A stretch of DNA of 64,000 nt from JAGLOK01 sp963676355 (GCA_963676355.1 OY781093.1:3526370-3590369); one strand, 5' to 3'. Positions 43,038-51,935 are shown, counted from the first letter of the stretch. Notes: generated by a model from the sequence alone, not told the origin. Made by a program: numbers and translations.

Positions 43038-43339
43038 GTATAGTGTCTATCGTTCTTTTTTCTATATCTTTTGTCATAATGACTGCCGCTGTAATTTTGC
43101 TTTATAAATTTAATACTTTCTACGCACGCATATTGATTTCCGCAAATATCGATACTGTCGCTATGTTATTTTTTATGGTCGCTGTATTTTTCTCATCCCC
43201 CAGCATCGAATTTTTATTAAAGGCAGCCCTTGTTTTGGTGCTGGCTCTTATAACAAATCCCCTATCGTCCCACGCTACGGCGCGTTCAGCATTTGTCAGC
43301 GGCTACAGACCAAAAGAGAAATCCGGAGGCAGCCTATGA
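43034..43339 (+). CDS. mrpG: Mrp/Mbh antiporter subunit G
   Basis: A 101-residue three-helix protein. FYARILISANIDTVAMLFFMVAVF and the late LITNPLSSHATARSAF match the MnhG/MrpG pattern (TxPxxxHxxARAA). It overlaps the flanking genes by four bases. GGGGGGC precedes the ATG. Confidence 0.9.
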   Translation: MSIVSIVLFSISFVIMTAAVILLYKFNTFYARILISANIDTVAMLFFMVAVFFSSPSIEFLLKAALVLVLALITNPLSSHATARSAFVSGYRPKEKSGGSL

Positions 43340-43869
43340 CAGTGTTAAGATATATATTATATGGAATACTAATAATTTCTGCATTTATGACTGTGCAGAC
43401 AAAAAGGCTTCGCCGCTCTGTAATATATCTTGGGATATTTTCGCTTATTTCCTCTCTTGCCTATCTTGTGCTGTTCGCGCCGGATGTGGCAATAGCAGAA
43501 GCTATAATAGGATGCACCATATCAGTAATATTGTTTTTAACTGCACTCAAGAGATACAAAACATTTACGATCTATTACGTTCCTGACAAGCAGGATGAGA
43601 AAGCACCAGCTTTTATAGATAAGTTTGAGCAATATCTGTATGACAACGAATTTGATCCTCAACTTATACACACTTCACTGGATGATGAGAACTTGCATGA
43701 AACAGAAAGGTTTGACGTGCTTGTGATGCGCCACGGCCAAACAATGACTCTTTACTCCAGCGCATCCAGCTATCATTCTCCGCTTATTCAAGCTTTTTTA
43801 AATGAAGGTAAATTTGAAAACGTAAATTATTTCTCTCTTTCGCCGGAGGACAGTGAATATGAAGCGTGA
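43336..43869 (+). CDS. MbhD-like (DUF4040) subunit with soluble C-terminal extension
   Basis: A 177-residue protein. Residues 1-85 are three membrane helices with the MbhD/DUF4040 pattern AYLVLFAPDVAIAEAIIGCTISVILFLTALKR, which in Mrp systems lies inside MrpA. The remaining 90 residues are hydrophilic (IDKFEQYLYDNEFDPQLIHTS, FDVLVMRHGQTMTLYSSASSYHSP) and are not part of the usual family length as I know it. The extension's role is unknown. Fourth gene of the operon. Confidence 0.85.
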   Translation: MTVLRYILYGILIISAFMTVQTKRLRRSVIYLGIFSLISSLAYLVLFAPDVAIAEAIIGCTISVILFLTALKRYKTFTIYYVPDKQDEKAPAFIDKFEQYLYDNEFDPQLIHTSLDDENLHETERFDVLVMRHGQTMTLYSSASSYHSPLIQAFLNEGKFENVNYFSLSPEDSEYEA

Positions 43870-44143
43870 CAATATAAGAAGAACCATACTAATGTCTTTC
43901 TGCTTTATTATTGCGGCAGGTATAATATTTTTGTTCTTTTTTTCAGGCGGCTCAGGCTTAAAGGCGGACATTGCAAAAGAAAACATTTTACAAAACCACG
44001 TGGAGCAAACAGGCGCAGACAATGCAGTCGCTGCAATATATCTAAACTATAGGCTTTGGGACACACTGTTTGAAGCACTCGTTTTGTTGGTAAGTGCAGT
44101 GGCGGTGATTATTTTTTCAAGGAGCGATGAAGATGAAGGATAA
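43859..44143 (+). CDS. MbhE-like antiporter subunit
   Basis: A 94-residue protein with two membrane helices joined by a polar loop. ADNAVAAIYLNYRLWDTLFEALVLLVSAVAVIIF matches the MbhE pattern (VxAIxLxxRxxDTxxEAxVL). ATG 43859 has GGAGG nine bases upstream; a GTG two codons earlier is too close to that site. It overlaps the MbhD-like gene by 11 bases. It corresponds to a part that is fused into MrpA in standard Mrp operons. Confidence 0.87.
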   Translation: MKRDNIRRTILMSFCFIIAAGIIFLFFFSGGSGLKADIAKENILQNHVEQTGADNAVAAIYLNYRLWDTLFEALVLLVSAVAVIIFSRSDEDEG

Positions 44144-44525
44144 TTCTCAAATAATTTTATCATCGTCAAAAATACTTATTCCGCTTTCAATCGTTTTCGG
44201 CGTATATATTATAATAAATGGCGCAAGCGGAATAGGCGGCGGCTTCCAAGGAGGCGCAGTATTGTCTGCGGCTCTTATACTCAGGTGGCTCGCAGGCGAA
44301 GGCGAAGGAAGCCATCTTAAGCTCTTGCGGCACACGGAAAAGATACTGTTTCTTCTGATTTTGCTATTCGCATCCCTTCTGCTCGGCAAACATATGCTGC
44401 ACTTAACAGAACTGGGACTTGAAACCCTCTGGCTGCTTTTAATGAATGTACTTATAGGACTTAAGGTTTGTTGCGGACTATCCATAATATTTTTTAGATT
44501 CGTGTTTTTCGAGGCAAGATTATGA
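44133..44525 (+). CDS. mrpB: Mrp/Mbh antiporter subunit B
   Basis: A 130-residue protein with four membrane helices. GVYIIINGASGIGGGFQGGAVLSAALIL is the MnhB/MrpB (MbhF) signature. ATG 44133 is chosen over ATG 44127 because AAGGAG is eight bases from the former and only two from the latter. It overlaps the MbhE-like gene by 11 bases. Confidence 0.9.
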   Translation: MKDNSQIILSSSKILIPLSIVFGVYIIINGASGIGGGFQGGAVLSAALILRWLAGEGEGSHLKLLRHTEKILFLLILLFASLLLGKHMLHLTELGLETLWLLLMNVLIGLKVCCGLSIIFFRFVFFEARL

Positions 44526-44863
44526 ATTATTCAGTAGGCGAAATAACAGCGGTAATTTTATTTTTCATCGGAGTATATGGTGTGATTGCGCGCCGTAACA
44601 TAATTAAAACCGTTATGTCCATTGGCATAATGGAAACAGCAATCATACTCTTTTTTGTAGCAAGCGGAGCATTCGGCGCAGAACGTGCCCCAATTACAGA
44701 TGCAGGAATAGCTGCTGACCCATATCCACAAGCTCTTATGATTACAGCCATTGTAATCGGCGTGGGAGTCACGGCAGTTTCACTTACAATGTTTATAAGC
44801 CTCTATCATAGATATGGTACTACCAACTGGAAAAAAGCTCAGAAGGCGAGAAAGGAAAACTGA
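44522..44863 (+). CDS. mrpC: Mrp/Mbh antiporter subunit C (NuoK-like)
   Basis: A 113-residue protein with three helices, related to NuoK. IGVYGVIARRNIIKTVMSIGIMETAIILFFV carries the conserved acidic residue of helix 2. DPYPQALMITAIVIGVGVTAVSLTMFI is the typical third-helix region. Its stop overlaps the next start by one base (TGATG). Confidence 0.92.
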   Translation: MNYSVGEITAVILFFIGVYGVIARRNIIKTVMSIGIMETAIILFFVASGAFGAERAPITDAGIAADPYPQALMITAIVIGVGVTAVSLTMFISLYHRYGTTNWKKAQKARKEN

Positions 44864-46461
44864 TGTCAGCTGTCCTTTCGCAATACCTTTACATCCTTAT
44901 AATGCTTCCCGTCTTTGTGGGGATACTATCATATTTGCTTCCTAAAAAGGTTGCGGTTGCTTTATGTATTTTGGCACAAGTTGTCCATCTCACTTACAGC
45001 GCTTTGCTTTTTTCCAACGCAAAACAAGCGCCACTTGAACTTGCTCTGGGTGGATGGAAAGTTCCAACCGGGATAATGCTTTATATGGATTGTCTTTCAT
45101 CTGTTATGATACTCTTGGTTTCATTTTTGTTTTTCATGCTGCTGATTTTCAATATAGAAAGGCATTATGTAAACAACGTATTTTTGATGCTCTTTCTTAT
45201 ATTTGAAGGACTTATGGCAGCAATTTTCATTTGCGAAGATCTCTTTTCTATCTTTGTAATGGTTGAAGTCTCCACCATTGTTGTCTCATTGCTGATAATG
45301 TCTAAACGCGACTCGCGCTCCATGTATGATGGCATGATTTATCTTTTGGTAAATATATTTGCAATGACATTTTATCTTTTCGGTCTTGCACTGTTATACA
45401 AGCAAACAGGAACATTTTCACTAAAGCTATTAAAAGAATTTATGGCGGATGTCCAAAACCCCAAAGCGCTTTATCTTCCTTTTGCATTTATGCTTACGGC
45501 AGTGTGCCTTAAAGCTGCGCTTATGCCTCTTTTTTCATGGCTTCCCAAAGCACACAGCACTCCCGGTGCACCTTCTGTAGTGTCGGCTGCACTTTCGGGT
45601 CTATATGTAAAAGGCGGGGTTTATTTGTTTTTGAGGATAACTGGTGCATTTTATATAATTGATGTTTCAAGCTTCTTCTTAGTTACAGGAATTATAACAG
45701 CTTTTGTGGGTTTTGTGTTTGCCATATGTCAAAGTGATATAAAGCTAATTTTGGCCTATCACACAGTGTCACAAATCGGCCTTATAATGATAGCAATCAA
45801 TATGGGAAATGTTGAAGCCCGATGGGGCGGAATATACCACATTGTAAGCCATGCAATATTTAAAACTGTGCTGTTTCTTGCCGCCGGTATGATGATAGAA
45901 GAATACAAAACTAAAAATATTTACGAAATTAAAGGCGCATTTAAGCGAATGCCGTTTGTATCCTTTGCCACAATATTTGCGATATTGGGTATCACAGGCG
46001 CTCCGTTTTTTAACGGCAGCATGTCCAAATATATGATATCTCACGGCTCTCAAAACCTTGCCATGGACATAATATTAATATTAATCTCTTTAGGTACGTT
46101 GATTTCGTTTATTAAATTTGTCAACGTCTTCCGTGGCGAAGGCGAACGAGCAAAAACCTCGCGACTCCGGACAGCTATTATACTAATTTTAGGTGTTTTG
46201 TGCCTGACTGGTGGCATTTTCGGTGAAGCTGCCATAAAAATTCTCTTTAACTATTCTGAACATGTTAACTCAGGCGAATATATGGTTAAAGCATTTATAT
46301 TTTTAGCCTCCGTTATAGCGTCCTACTTCATATACTATAAACTGCTTTCAGACAAAAAAATACTAAAAAAAATCGGTGGTTTTGACTTAGGTATAAACGG
46401 AATCGCAATGTTTATAGTGATTTTTTTCGTTGCGATAACAGGATATTTATATACAATATAG
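44863..46461 (+). CDS. mrpD: NuoM/MrpD-like antiporter subunit, copy 1
   Basis: A 532-residue protein with about 14 membrane helices, homologous to the proton-translocating NuoL/M/N subunits of complex I. Key charged residues are in place: Glu135 (VMVEVSTIV), Lys217 (VCLKAALMPLFSWLP), His231 and Lys250 (LYVKGGVYLF). One feature differs from its tandem copy: the helix-8 motif reads LAYHTVSQ, where most family members and copy 2 have AYST. At 532 residues it is much shorter than MrpA. It would form one ion channel of the complex. Confidence 0.93.
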   Translation: MSAVLSQYLYILIMLPVFVGILSYLLPKKVAVALCILAQVVHLTYSALLFSNAKQAPLELALGGWKVPTGIMLYMDCLSSVMILLVSFLFFMLLIFNIERHYVNNVFLMLFLIFEGLMAAIFICEDLFSIFVMVEVSTIVVSLLIMSKRDSRSMYDGMIYLLVNIFAMTFYLFGLALLYKQTGTFSLKLLKEFMADVQNPKALYLPFAFMLTAVCLKAALMPLFSWLPKAHSTPGAPSVVSAALSGLYVKGGVYLFLRITGAFYIIDVSSFFLVTGIITAFVGFVFAICQSDIKLILAYHTVSQIGLIMIAINMGNVEARWGGIYHIVSHAIFKTVLFLAAGMMIEEYKTKNIYEIKGAFKRMPFVSFATIFAILGITGAPFFNGSMSKYMISHGSQNLAMDIILILISLGTLISFIKFVNVFRGEGERAKTSRLRTAIILILGVLCLTGGIFGEAAIKILFNYSEHVNSGEYMVKAFIFLASVIASYFIYYKLLSDKKILKKIGGFDLGINGIAMFIVIFFVAITGYLYTI

Positions 46462-46500
46462 TTTTCATGAATTTTATTTAGCACTAAGAAAGGTGAAATA

Positions 46501-48099
46501 ATGCAAGAGTTTTTAACACAGTATTTATATGTTCTTATTATTCTTCCGGTATTCGTGGGAATTTTGGCATATTTCCTGCCCAAAAAAACTGCTGTTATGA
46601 TTTGTATTCTTGCGCAAATCGTGCACCTGATATTCAGCTCCCTTGCGTTTTGGAATGCAAAAGGCTCAGCCTTAGTGTTGGAACTTGGTGGTTGGAGCCC
46701 TCCTGTTGGCATAACACTTATTTCAGATAACCTTTCATCCGTTATGGTTCTATTGATGTCATTTTTATTTTTAATGCTTCTGCTTTTTAACATCAATCGC
46801 CACTATGTAAACAATATATTTTTAATGCTGTTTCTCGTATTTGAAGGTTTGTTAACTGCAATATTTTTAGCAGATGATTTGTTTACCATATTTGTAATGG
46901 CAGAAGTGTCTACCATCGTTGTATCATTGCTAATAATGTCCAAGCGCGATTCGCGCTCGATGTATGATGGCATGATATATCTTCTTGTCAATATCTTTGC
47001 TATGACTTTTTATCTTTTAGGTCTGGCTCTTTTATACAAGCAGACTGGAACATTCTCACTCAGACTCTTAAAAGAGCTTATGGCAGATGTCACAAATCCC
47101 AAAGCACTATATCTGCCCTACGCACTAATGCTTACTGCAGTATGCCTTAAGGCCGCGCTTATGCCCCTTTTTTCATGGCTGCCGCGTGCACACGGAACAC
47201 CAGGTGCTCCGTCCGTTGTGTCAGCTGCACTTTCCGGGCTATATGTTAAAGGCGGAATTTATCTTTTCCTTAGAGTAACAGGTGCTTTCTACATAATAGA
47301 CACTTCACAGTTTTTCCTTATAACGGGGATTATTACAGCGTTTGCAGGCTTTATATTGGCAATCGCCCAATATGACATAAAGCTTATACTCGCCTATTCG
47401 ACTGTTTCCCAACTTGGTTTGATTATGGTGACTTTAAACATGGGCAGTGAAGTGGCTTACTGGGGTGGCGTGTATCACATCATCAGTCACGCAATTTTTA
47501 AAACAGTCCTCTTCCTATCTGCAGGAATGATGATTGAAGAATACAAAACACGCGACATCACCGAAATGAGCGGTGCATTCAAAAGAATGCCGTGGGTTTC
47601 AGTTGCATCTATTCTTGCGATTCTCGGAATAATTGGTGCGCCACTTTTTAACGGCAGCATATCCAAATATCTAATCGCGCATGGTTCTGACAATCTATTT
47701 ATGGATATTACCTTAATTATAATAAACCTCGGCACTCTTTTGGCATTTATGGACTTTGCAAAAGTGTTTAAGGGAAAAGGTACTCGCTCAAGAACTTCAA
47801 AGCTTAGACGGATAATAATATTCTCTCTAGGTTTATTGTGCCTTGTGGGTGGACTTCTAGGTGCTCAAGCTATAGAATTTCTGTTTGGATATTCAGCTAA
47901 AATCAATATAGGTGAATATGTTTTAAAAACTCTAATCTTTTTGGCTTCGCTATTTGCCGCATACTTCATATACTTTAAAGTACTAAAAGGAAGAAAAACC
48001 CTAACAGTAATAAGAGAGTTTGATATTGGTCTTAACGCAATCGCACTTTCTATAGTCATATTCTTTGCTGTGTTTACAGGATATTTATATCTTATTTAG
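46501..48099 (+). CDS. NuoM/MrpD-like antiporter subunit, copy 2 (tandem duplicate)
   Basis: Another 532-residue NuoM/MrpD-like protein. It aligns with copy 1 from end to end without visible gaps, about two-thirds identical by eye, and shares the long block EVSTIVVSLLIMSKRDSRSM. The same Glu135, Lys217 and Lys250 are kept and the helix-8 motif is LAYSTVSQ. AAAGGTGAAATA precedes the ATG. It may replace the NuoL-like N-terminal half of MrpA, giving the complex two pumps, as the paired H/H' subunits do in Mbs/Mbx complexes (inference). Its last codons overlap the convergent HD-domain gene by four bases, leaving no room for a terminator. Confidence 0.92.
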   Translation: MQEFLTQYLYVLIILPVFVGILAYFLPKKTAVMICILAQIVHLIFSSLAFWNAKGSALVLELGGWSPPVGITLISDNLSSVMVLLMSFLFLMLLLFNINRHYVNNIFLMLFLVFEGLLTAIFLADDLFTIFVMAEVSTIVVSLLIMSKRDSRSMYDGMIYLLVNIFAMTFYLLGLALLYKQTGTFSLRLLKELMADVTNPKALYLPYALMLTAVCLKAALMPLFSWLPRAHGTPGAPSVVSAALSGLYVKGGIYLFLRVTGAFYIIDTSQFFLITGIITAFAGFILAIAQYDIKLILAYSTVSQLGLIMVTLNMGSEVAYWGGVYHIISHAIFKTVLFLSAGMMIEEYKTRDITEMSGAFKRMPWVSVASILAILGIIGAPLFNGSISKYLIAHGSDNLFMDITLIIINLGTLLAFMDFAKVFKGKGTRSRTSKLRRIIIFSLGLLCLVGGLLGAQAIEFLFGYSAKINIGEYVLKTLIFLASLFAAYFIYFKVLKGRKTLTVIREFDIGLNAIALSIVIFFAVFTGYLYLI

Positions 48100-48770
48100 T
48101 AAATCTGATTTTCCAAAGTGTCTAAAAATTCACGACAAGCGGCTATGCGCTTCCTTGCTACTGTGCGTGAAATGTCAAAATAGAACCAATCCGCTTTAAA
48201 CAGAGCGTTTCTTTTTTCAAACAATATTGGAGCGAAATCTTTAATGCTAAGACTTCCGGACTTAAACTTTGAGTTTTCCGAAAGGTCCGCCAAAAAGTCT
48301 TCTGCAAGATGACACATGACATAACTTATAAGGTTCATTGGGCCAAGGCGAGCTAGCCTGTCCGCATCCCACAATATCTGTGCTTCAAAAAAACCTTGAG
48401 GTATGTCCATAGAGCGCCGTGTGTGCAACTCAACTGCTTGTGCGACATCCTCCACCTTATGAGCAGGAAATCCTAAAGACTCAAGATTTTCACGCGTCCA
48501 TCTGCCTGCCTTGTCGGCATGCTGCGCACCATCAAACTGCGGCTGAAACCTATCGTGAATCCACACCGCCGCCATTACAACCTCTTCATCACCGCTTTCG
48601 CAATTTAAAATGTGTATGGCATCGCGCTCAACTTGTCTTATATGTTCTAATCTAAAGTTAAAAAAAGGAGAACCCATTTTATTTGGGGATGGCCAATAAG
48701 CCCTTGCGGCTTCTGTGGTGGAGCGTATTATATGACCTTTAAGTTCTAACAGCCACTGCTGTGAGCGCAT
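48096..48770 (-). CDS. HD-domain phosphohydrolase-like protein
   Basis: A 224-residue HD-superfamily protein. HIRQVERDAIHIL supplies the first His, MAAVWIHDRF the HD pair, and ILWDADRLARLGPMNL a later Asp in the usual metal-ligand position. AVELHTRRSMDIPQGFFE fits the middle of the fold. Substrate (nucleotide or other phosphate ester) is unknown. ATG 48770 is used because GGGGGGAAAG precedes it; upstream in-frame codons run through a likely untranslated region. It ends inside the last codons of the convergent antiporter gene. Confidence 0.82.
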   Translation of the reverse strand: MRSQQWLLELKGHIIRSTTEAARAYWPSPNKMGSPFFNFRLEHIRQVERDAIHILNCESGDEEVVMAAVWIHDRFQPQFDGAQHADKAGRWTRENLESLGFPAHKVEDVAQAVELHTRRSMDIPQGFFEAQILWDADRLARLGPMNLISYVMCHLAEDFLADLSENSKFKSGSLSIKDFAPILFEKRNALFKADWFYFDISRTVARKRIAACREFLDTLENQIY

Positions 48771-48882
48771 CTTTCCCCCCTGAAAACAACTATATATAGA
48801 TAATATATAATTATAGCATACAAAATGTGCCACTAACAAGCGTTTGTGACACAAATAATAATAAATATGAATTTTTGTTATC

Positions 48883-49839
48883 TTATCTTGCAATCATACT
48901 AATAACAACCGGCAAGACCGCTATAACCACCATTAAAAATCCACCGATAATAAACGGAATATAAGTCACCTTTTCCATTTTTACTGTCTCATCAACTATG
49001 TATTCTGGCTTTTTTGTCACCTTTTTCAACGCCCAGAAAAGCAGCACACATATCCCCGCGCACACCAAGGAGATAACAAAGTATAAAATCACCACAAACA
49101 GAATCCCTGCATCCGCCGCCATCATATCATATCCGCCACTCATCATGTCTTCCATACCCAAAAGCGAATATACATAGTTTGCCCCGATACCTATAAAATT
49201 ATTAACAGCGTGGTATATTACAGTGGTCCACAAAGAACCTGTGATATAATAAATATATCCAAGTAGCGCACCTGCTGCGAGTGTATATGTCCAAGAATAC
49301 ACCTCACCATGCATTAGCATGAAAAATACAGCCGTCAGCATTATCGCCTTTGGTGCTTTGTATTTTGAGTGAAATGCGTTTTGCATTATCCCTCGAAAAA
49401 CAACCTCTTCCGAAAAAGCGGGTATAATAGAAACTGCAACTATACCAACAAGAAATATCCCGAAGCTTCCTATCATAGGAATCTGCTGTGACATCATGGG
49501 AATATTTAAAGCGTTAAGCAAAAGCATCCACACAAGTCTTGAGAACACCAGTATAGGGTATGCAAATATTGCAAGCATACCACTGAGTACTCCCTGCTCT
49601 AATGATATTCTCTTTTTAAAAACATTTTTTATCGGAACTTTTTTTACAAGAAGGTATAAAAGCGGCGGTAGCCCTACAGCCACAAACTCTGCAATACCCA
49701 CAAGATAATAATACTCGCCTTTTAAACGCAAATCCGCAGGAGCGAAAAATCCCATAAGGAGGTTTGCGCTTAGCAACAGAGTTACCGAAATCAAAAATAC
49801 GATTCCTCCGTCTAAAATGTTTAATTTCTTTTCTTTCAT
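48883..49839 (-). CDS. CPBP-family intramembrane metalloprotease
   Basis: A 318-residue membrane protein of about eight helices with the CPBP (Rce1-like) motifs: EEVVFRGIMQNAFH (EExxxR), MLMHGEVYSW (second motif His) and VIYHAVNNFIG (third motif His/Asn). Members cleave prenylated or other membrane peptides or act in bacteriocin immunity; the client here is unknown. It is nine bases from the flippase gene and probably co-transcribed with it. Confidence 0.9.
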   Translation of the reverse strand: MKEKKLNILDGGIVFLISVTLLLSANLLMGFFAPADLRLKGEYYYLVGIAEFVAVGLPPLLYLLVKKVPIKNVFKKRISLEQGVLSGMLAIFAYPILVFSRLVWMLLLNALNIPMMSQQIPMIGSFGIFLVGIVAVSIIPAFSEEVVFRGIMQNAFHSKYKAPKAIMLTAVFFMLMHGEVYSWTYTLAAGALLGYIYYITGSLWTTVIYHAVNNFIGIGANYVYSLLGMEDMMSGGYDMMAADAGILFVVILYFVISLVCAGICVLLFWALKKVTKKPEYIVDETVKMEKVTYIPFIIGGFLMVVIAVLPVVISMIAR

Positions 49840-49848
49840 ATATATTCC

Positions 49849-51129
49849 TTAAATTTTGTAATTGATATGTTTTATTAAACTCTTATACAGTATCACAGAA
49901 AAAACAAAATATGATACTGCAGTGCCAATCGCCGCACCGTACATGCCCAAAAACGGAATAAGTGCAAGGTTTATTGCAATATTCGTTCCTAACGTCGCTA
50001 TATTCAAATGCGCTTCCTGAGAAGGAAACCCACTTTGGTTTAGCGTATTTCCGAAGATTATATATTTTGAAGTTAATGTTATTGAACCCATTACAATCAA
50101 AAACGGAAAGAAAGCCGATAAAGTATCCAGCCTTCCCATAATCCAGACAACAAAAACCGCTCCGCCGGCAATTGCCACAGCACTAGCCGGAACAAGATAT
50201 TTTGAATACTTCGTAAGGCTTTTTTTAAGGTTATCAAGTGCTACTATATCCTTTTTCGAAACAAAGCGGGAGATATCAGGATTGATGTTTCTTCGGACTA
50301 CAACCAAAAGCTGATAGAAACCTTCGGCAAATCGAAGCATATATGAATATATGCCAGCTATTCCCTCGTTGGTTAAAATCCCAAGAATCATAACATCCAT
50401 ACGCGCGTTAAGCTCCAAAACAAGGTTGCCCGGCATCACTTTAAAGCCATACCTTACATGTTCCTTCATCCAATATTTATCAGCTTTCAACTCAACATAA
50501 TGAGTTTTCAGCGCATAAACCACAAGTACGGCAAATAAAATAAACTCTGAAATCAGAAAACAAAGAGCTAAAAACCTTCCCTGCACTCGGACAATTACCA
50601 TTATAATTATCGAAATTATTATAAACACACTTCGCAAAGACTGGAAAACCGCATACTCTTTCATCCTCGAAAGTCCGTTCAGATAATTAAGCGATACCTT
50701 ATTTAACGAGAAGAAAAACAGTGCAGGAATCACATAGTAAAGATATTGTATAAGCTCTGAATGAACAAACTTTGAAACTCCATATAAGATTGCAAACGAC
50801 AAAATCACACTTAGAAATGAGACTGCCGCAGTGGAAATCATTGAGCTTCCGAATATCCTTGCAACTTTATCCTTTTTTTCATGAAACTCGCTTACATATT
50901 TGAGAACCGAAAAATGTATGCCGCAAACAGACAGCTGTGCTATTGATGCATAGTAGGCAAATGCAAGATTGAATAATCCTGTAATTTCCTTGCCGTATAC
51001 ATATATAATAATCGAATTGTATAATATTCCGCTGACAGCCATAAATCCAAAGGCTACCATGTTCCACGAAATTCCGCCGCCAAGGCTTGTTGAGTATATC
51101 TTTTTAAGTTTATTTGTTATTTTTTTCAT
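49849..51129 (-). CDS. Polysaccharide/oligosaccharide flippase (Wzx-like, MOP superfamily)
   Basis: A 426-residue protein of about 12-14 helices with the MOP-flippase pattern. The amphipathic start GGGISWNMVAFGFMAVSGILYNSIIIYVYG is followed by internal repeats and the central YGFKVMPGNLVLELNARMDVMILGILTNEGIAGIYSYML. It would move a lipid-linked sugar across the membrane. No glycosyltransferase cluster is adjacent, so it may serve a wall polymer made elsewhere. It has its own promoter (51190-51218). Confidence 0.88.
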   Translation of the reverse strand: MKKITNKLKKIYSTSLGGGISWNMVAFGFMAVSGILYNSIIIYVYGKEITGLFNLAFAYYASIAQLSVCGIHFSVLKYVSEFHEKKDKVARIFGSSMISTAAVSFLSVILSFAILYGVSKFVHSELIQYLYYVIPALFFFSLNKVSLNYLNGLSRMKEYAVFQSLRSVFIIISIIIMVIVRVQGRFLALCFLISEFILFAVLVVYALKTHYVELKADKYWMKEHVRYGFKVMPGNLVLELNARMDVMILGILTNEGIAGIYSYMLRFAEGFYQLLVVVRRNINPDISRFVSKKDIVALDNLKKSLTKYSKYLVPASAVAIAGGAVFVVWIMGRLDTLSAFFPFLIVMGSITLTSKYIIFGNTLNQSGFPSQEAHLNIATLGTNIAINLALIPFLGMYGAAIGTAVSYFVFSVILYKSLIKHINYKI

Positions 51130-51189
51130 TCAGTCCTTTTAAAACGCCCTATTATAAAATGAAATATTTTTCCTTTTTAACATGAGTAA

Positions 51190-51218
51190 ATTATAAGTGT
51201 GGAAGATATATCAGTCAA
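51190..51218 (-). promoter_or_regulatory. Promoter of the flippase-CPBP operon
   Basis: TTGACT (51213-51218), 17-base spacer, TATAAT (51190-51195) on the minus strand, about 60 bases upstream of ATG 51129. Confidence 0.78.
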
Positions 51219-51251
51219 GAAAAGTATCTTATTCGTTCATAATTGTTTCTC

Positions 51252-51279
51252 TTGTATAGAAATAATTGTATGATATAAT
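51252..51279 (+). promoter_or_regulatory. smpB promoter
   Basis: TTGTAT (51252-51257), 16-base spacer, TATAAT (51274-51279), 41 bases before the smpB ATG. It lies back to back with the flippase promoter. Confidence 0.6.
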
Positions 51280-51320
51280 AGATAATCCTGATAAGTGGTA
51301 TAATAAACATAGGAGCAAGT

Positions 51321-51782
51321 ATGGCTAAAGGCGAAAAAACGCTTTCTTTAAACAGGAAAGCCCGGCATGAATATTTTATTGATGAGACCTTTGAAGCAGG
51401 GCTTGAGCTTAAAGGCACTGAGGTAAAATCAATGCGTCTTGGCCGCACTACCTTTAAAGACAGCTATGTATCTATTAAAGGCAATGAAGCGTTTATAGTG
51501 TCCATGCATGTAGCTCCCTATGAAAAAGGCAGTATCTTCAATGTTGATGCCGAACGTGACAGGCGTCTTCTTTTACACAAGAAGGAGATAAGGCTTTTGG
51601 AAGCTCAGGTTAAACAACAGGGAATAGCTCTTGTGCCCCTCAGGCTATATCTAAAAAACGGGCGCGTAAAGCTAGAATTTGGTATTGGGCGCGGCAAGAA
51701 ATTCTATGACAAACGTGCAACCAAAGCAAAGCAAACTGCTCAGCGTCAGATAGACCGTGCGTTTGCCGATAAAAACAGATAG
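51321..51782 (+). CDS. smpB: SsrA-binding protein SmpB
   Basis: A 153-residue RNA-binding protein that delivers tmRNA to stalled ribosomes. LNRKARHEYFIDETFEAGLELKGTEVKSMR is diagnostic, followed by DSYVSIKGNEAFIVSMHVAPYE and KKFYDKRATKAKQTAQRQIDRA, the basic tail that enters the decoding centre. AGGAGCAAGT is the ribosome binding site. The tmRNA gene follows 168 bases downstream, the usual partnership. Confidence 0.98.
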   Translation: MAKGEKTLSLNRKARHEYFIDETFEAGLELKGTEVKSMRLGRTTFKDSYVSIKGNEAFIVSMHVAPYEKGSIFNVDAERDRRLLLHKKEIRLLEAQVKQQGIALVPLRLYLKNGRVKLEFGIGRGKKFYDKRATKAKQTAQRQIDRAFADKNR

Positions 51783-51859
51783 TATAAATCAAGTGTTTTA
51801 ACCATATGATTTATGCTCGAACGATAAAGATTGCTTAGAAGTGCTGATAGGTAGAGTGG

Positions 51860-51935
51860 AATTTACTGAGAAAAAGGAATTTATATTATAATAAATGACT
51901 GCATTCTCAGTAAATTGCGCACTGATTGGCAGTGC
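51860..51935 (+). promoter_or_regulatory. ssrA promoter region with flanking inverted repeat
   Basis: TATAAT at 51887-51892 with a weak TTTACT -35 (51862-51867, spacing 19). A perfect 13-bp inverted repeat, AATTTACTGAGAA at 51860-51872 and its complement at 51904-51916, brackets the -10 with a 31-base spacer. A separate 6-bp hairpin (GCACTG-loop-CAGTGC, 51919-51935) lies in the leader before the mature tmRNA. Confidence 0.6.

Noticed and set aside
44863..48099. Broken or split MrpA gene
   Set aside because: Both frames are complete 532-residue MrpD/NuoM-like proteins with their own starts and stops; neither has MrpA's extra C-terminal domains, which are separate genes here.
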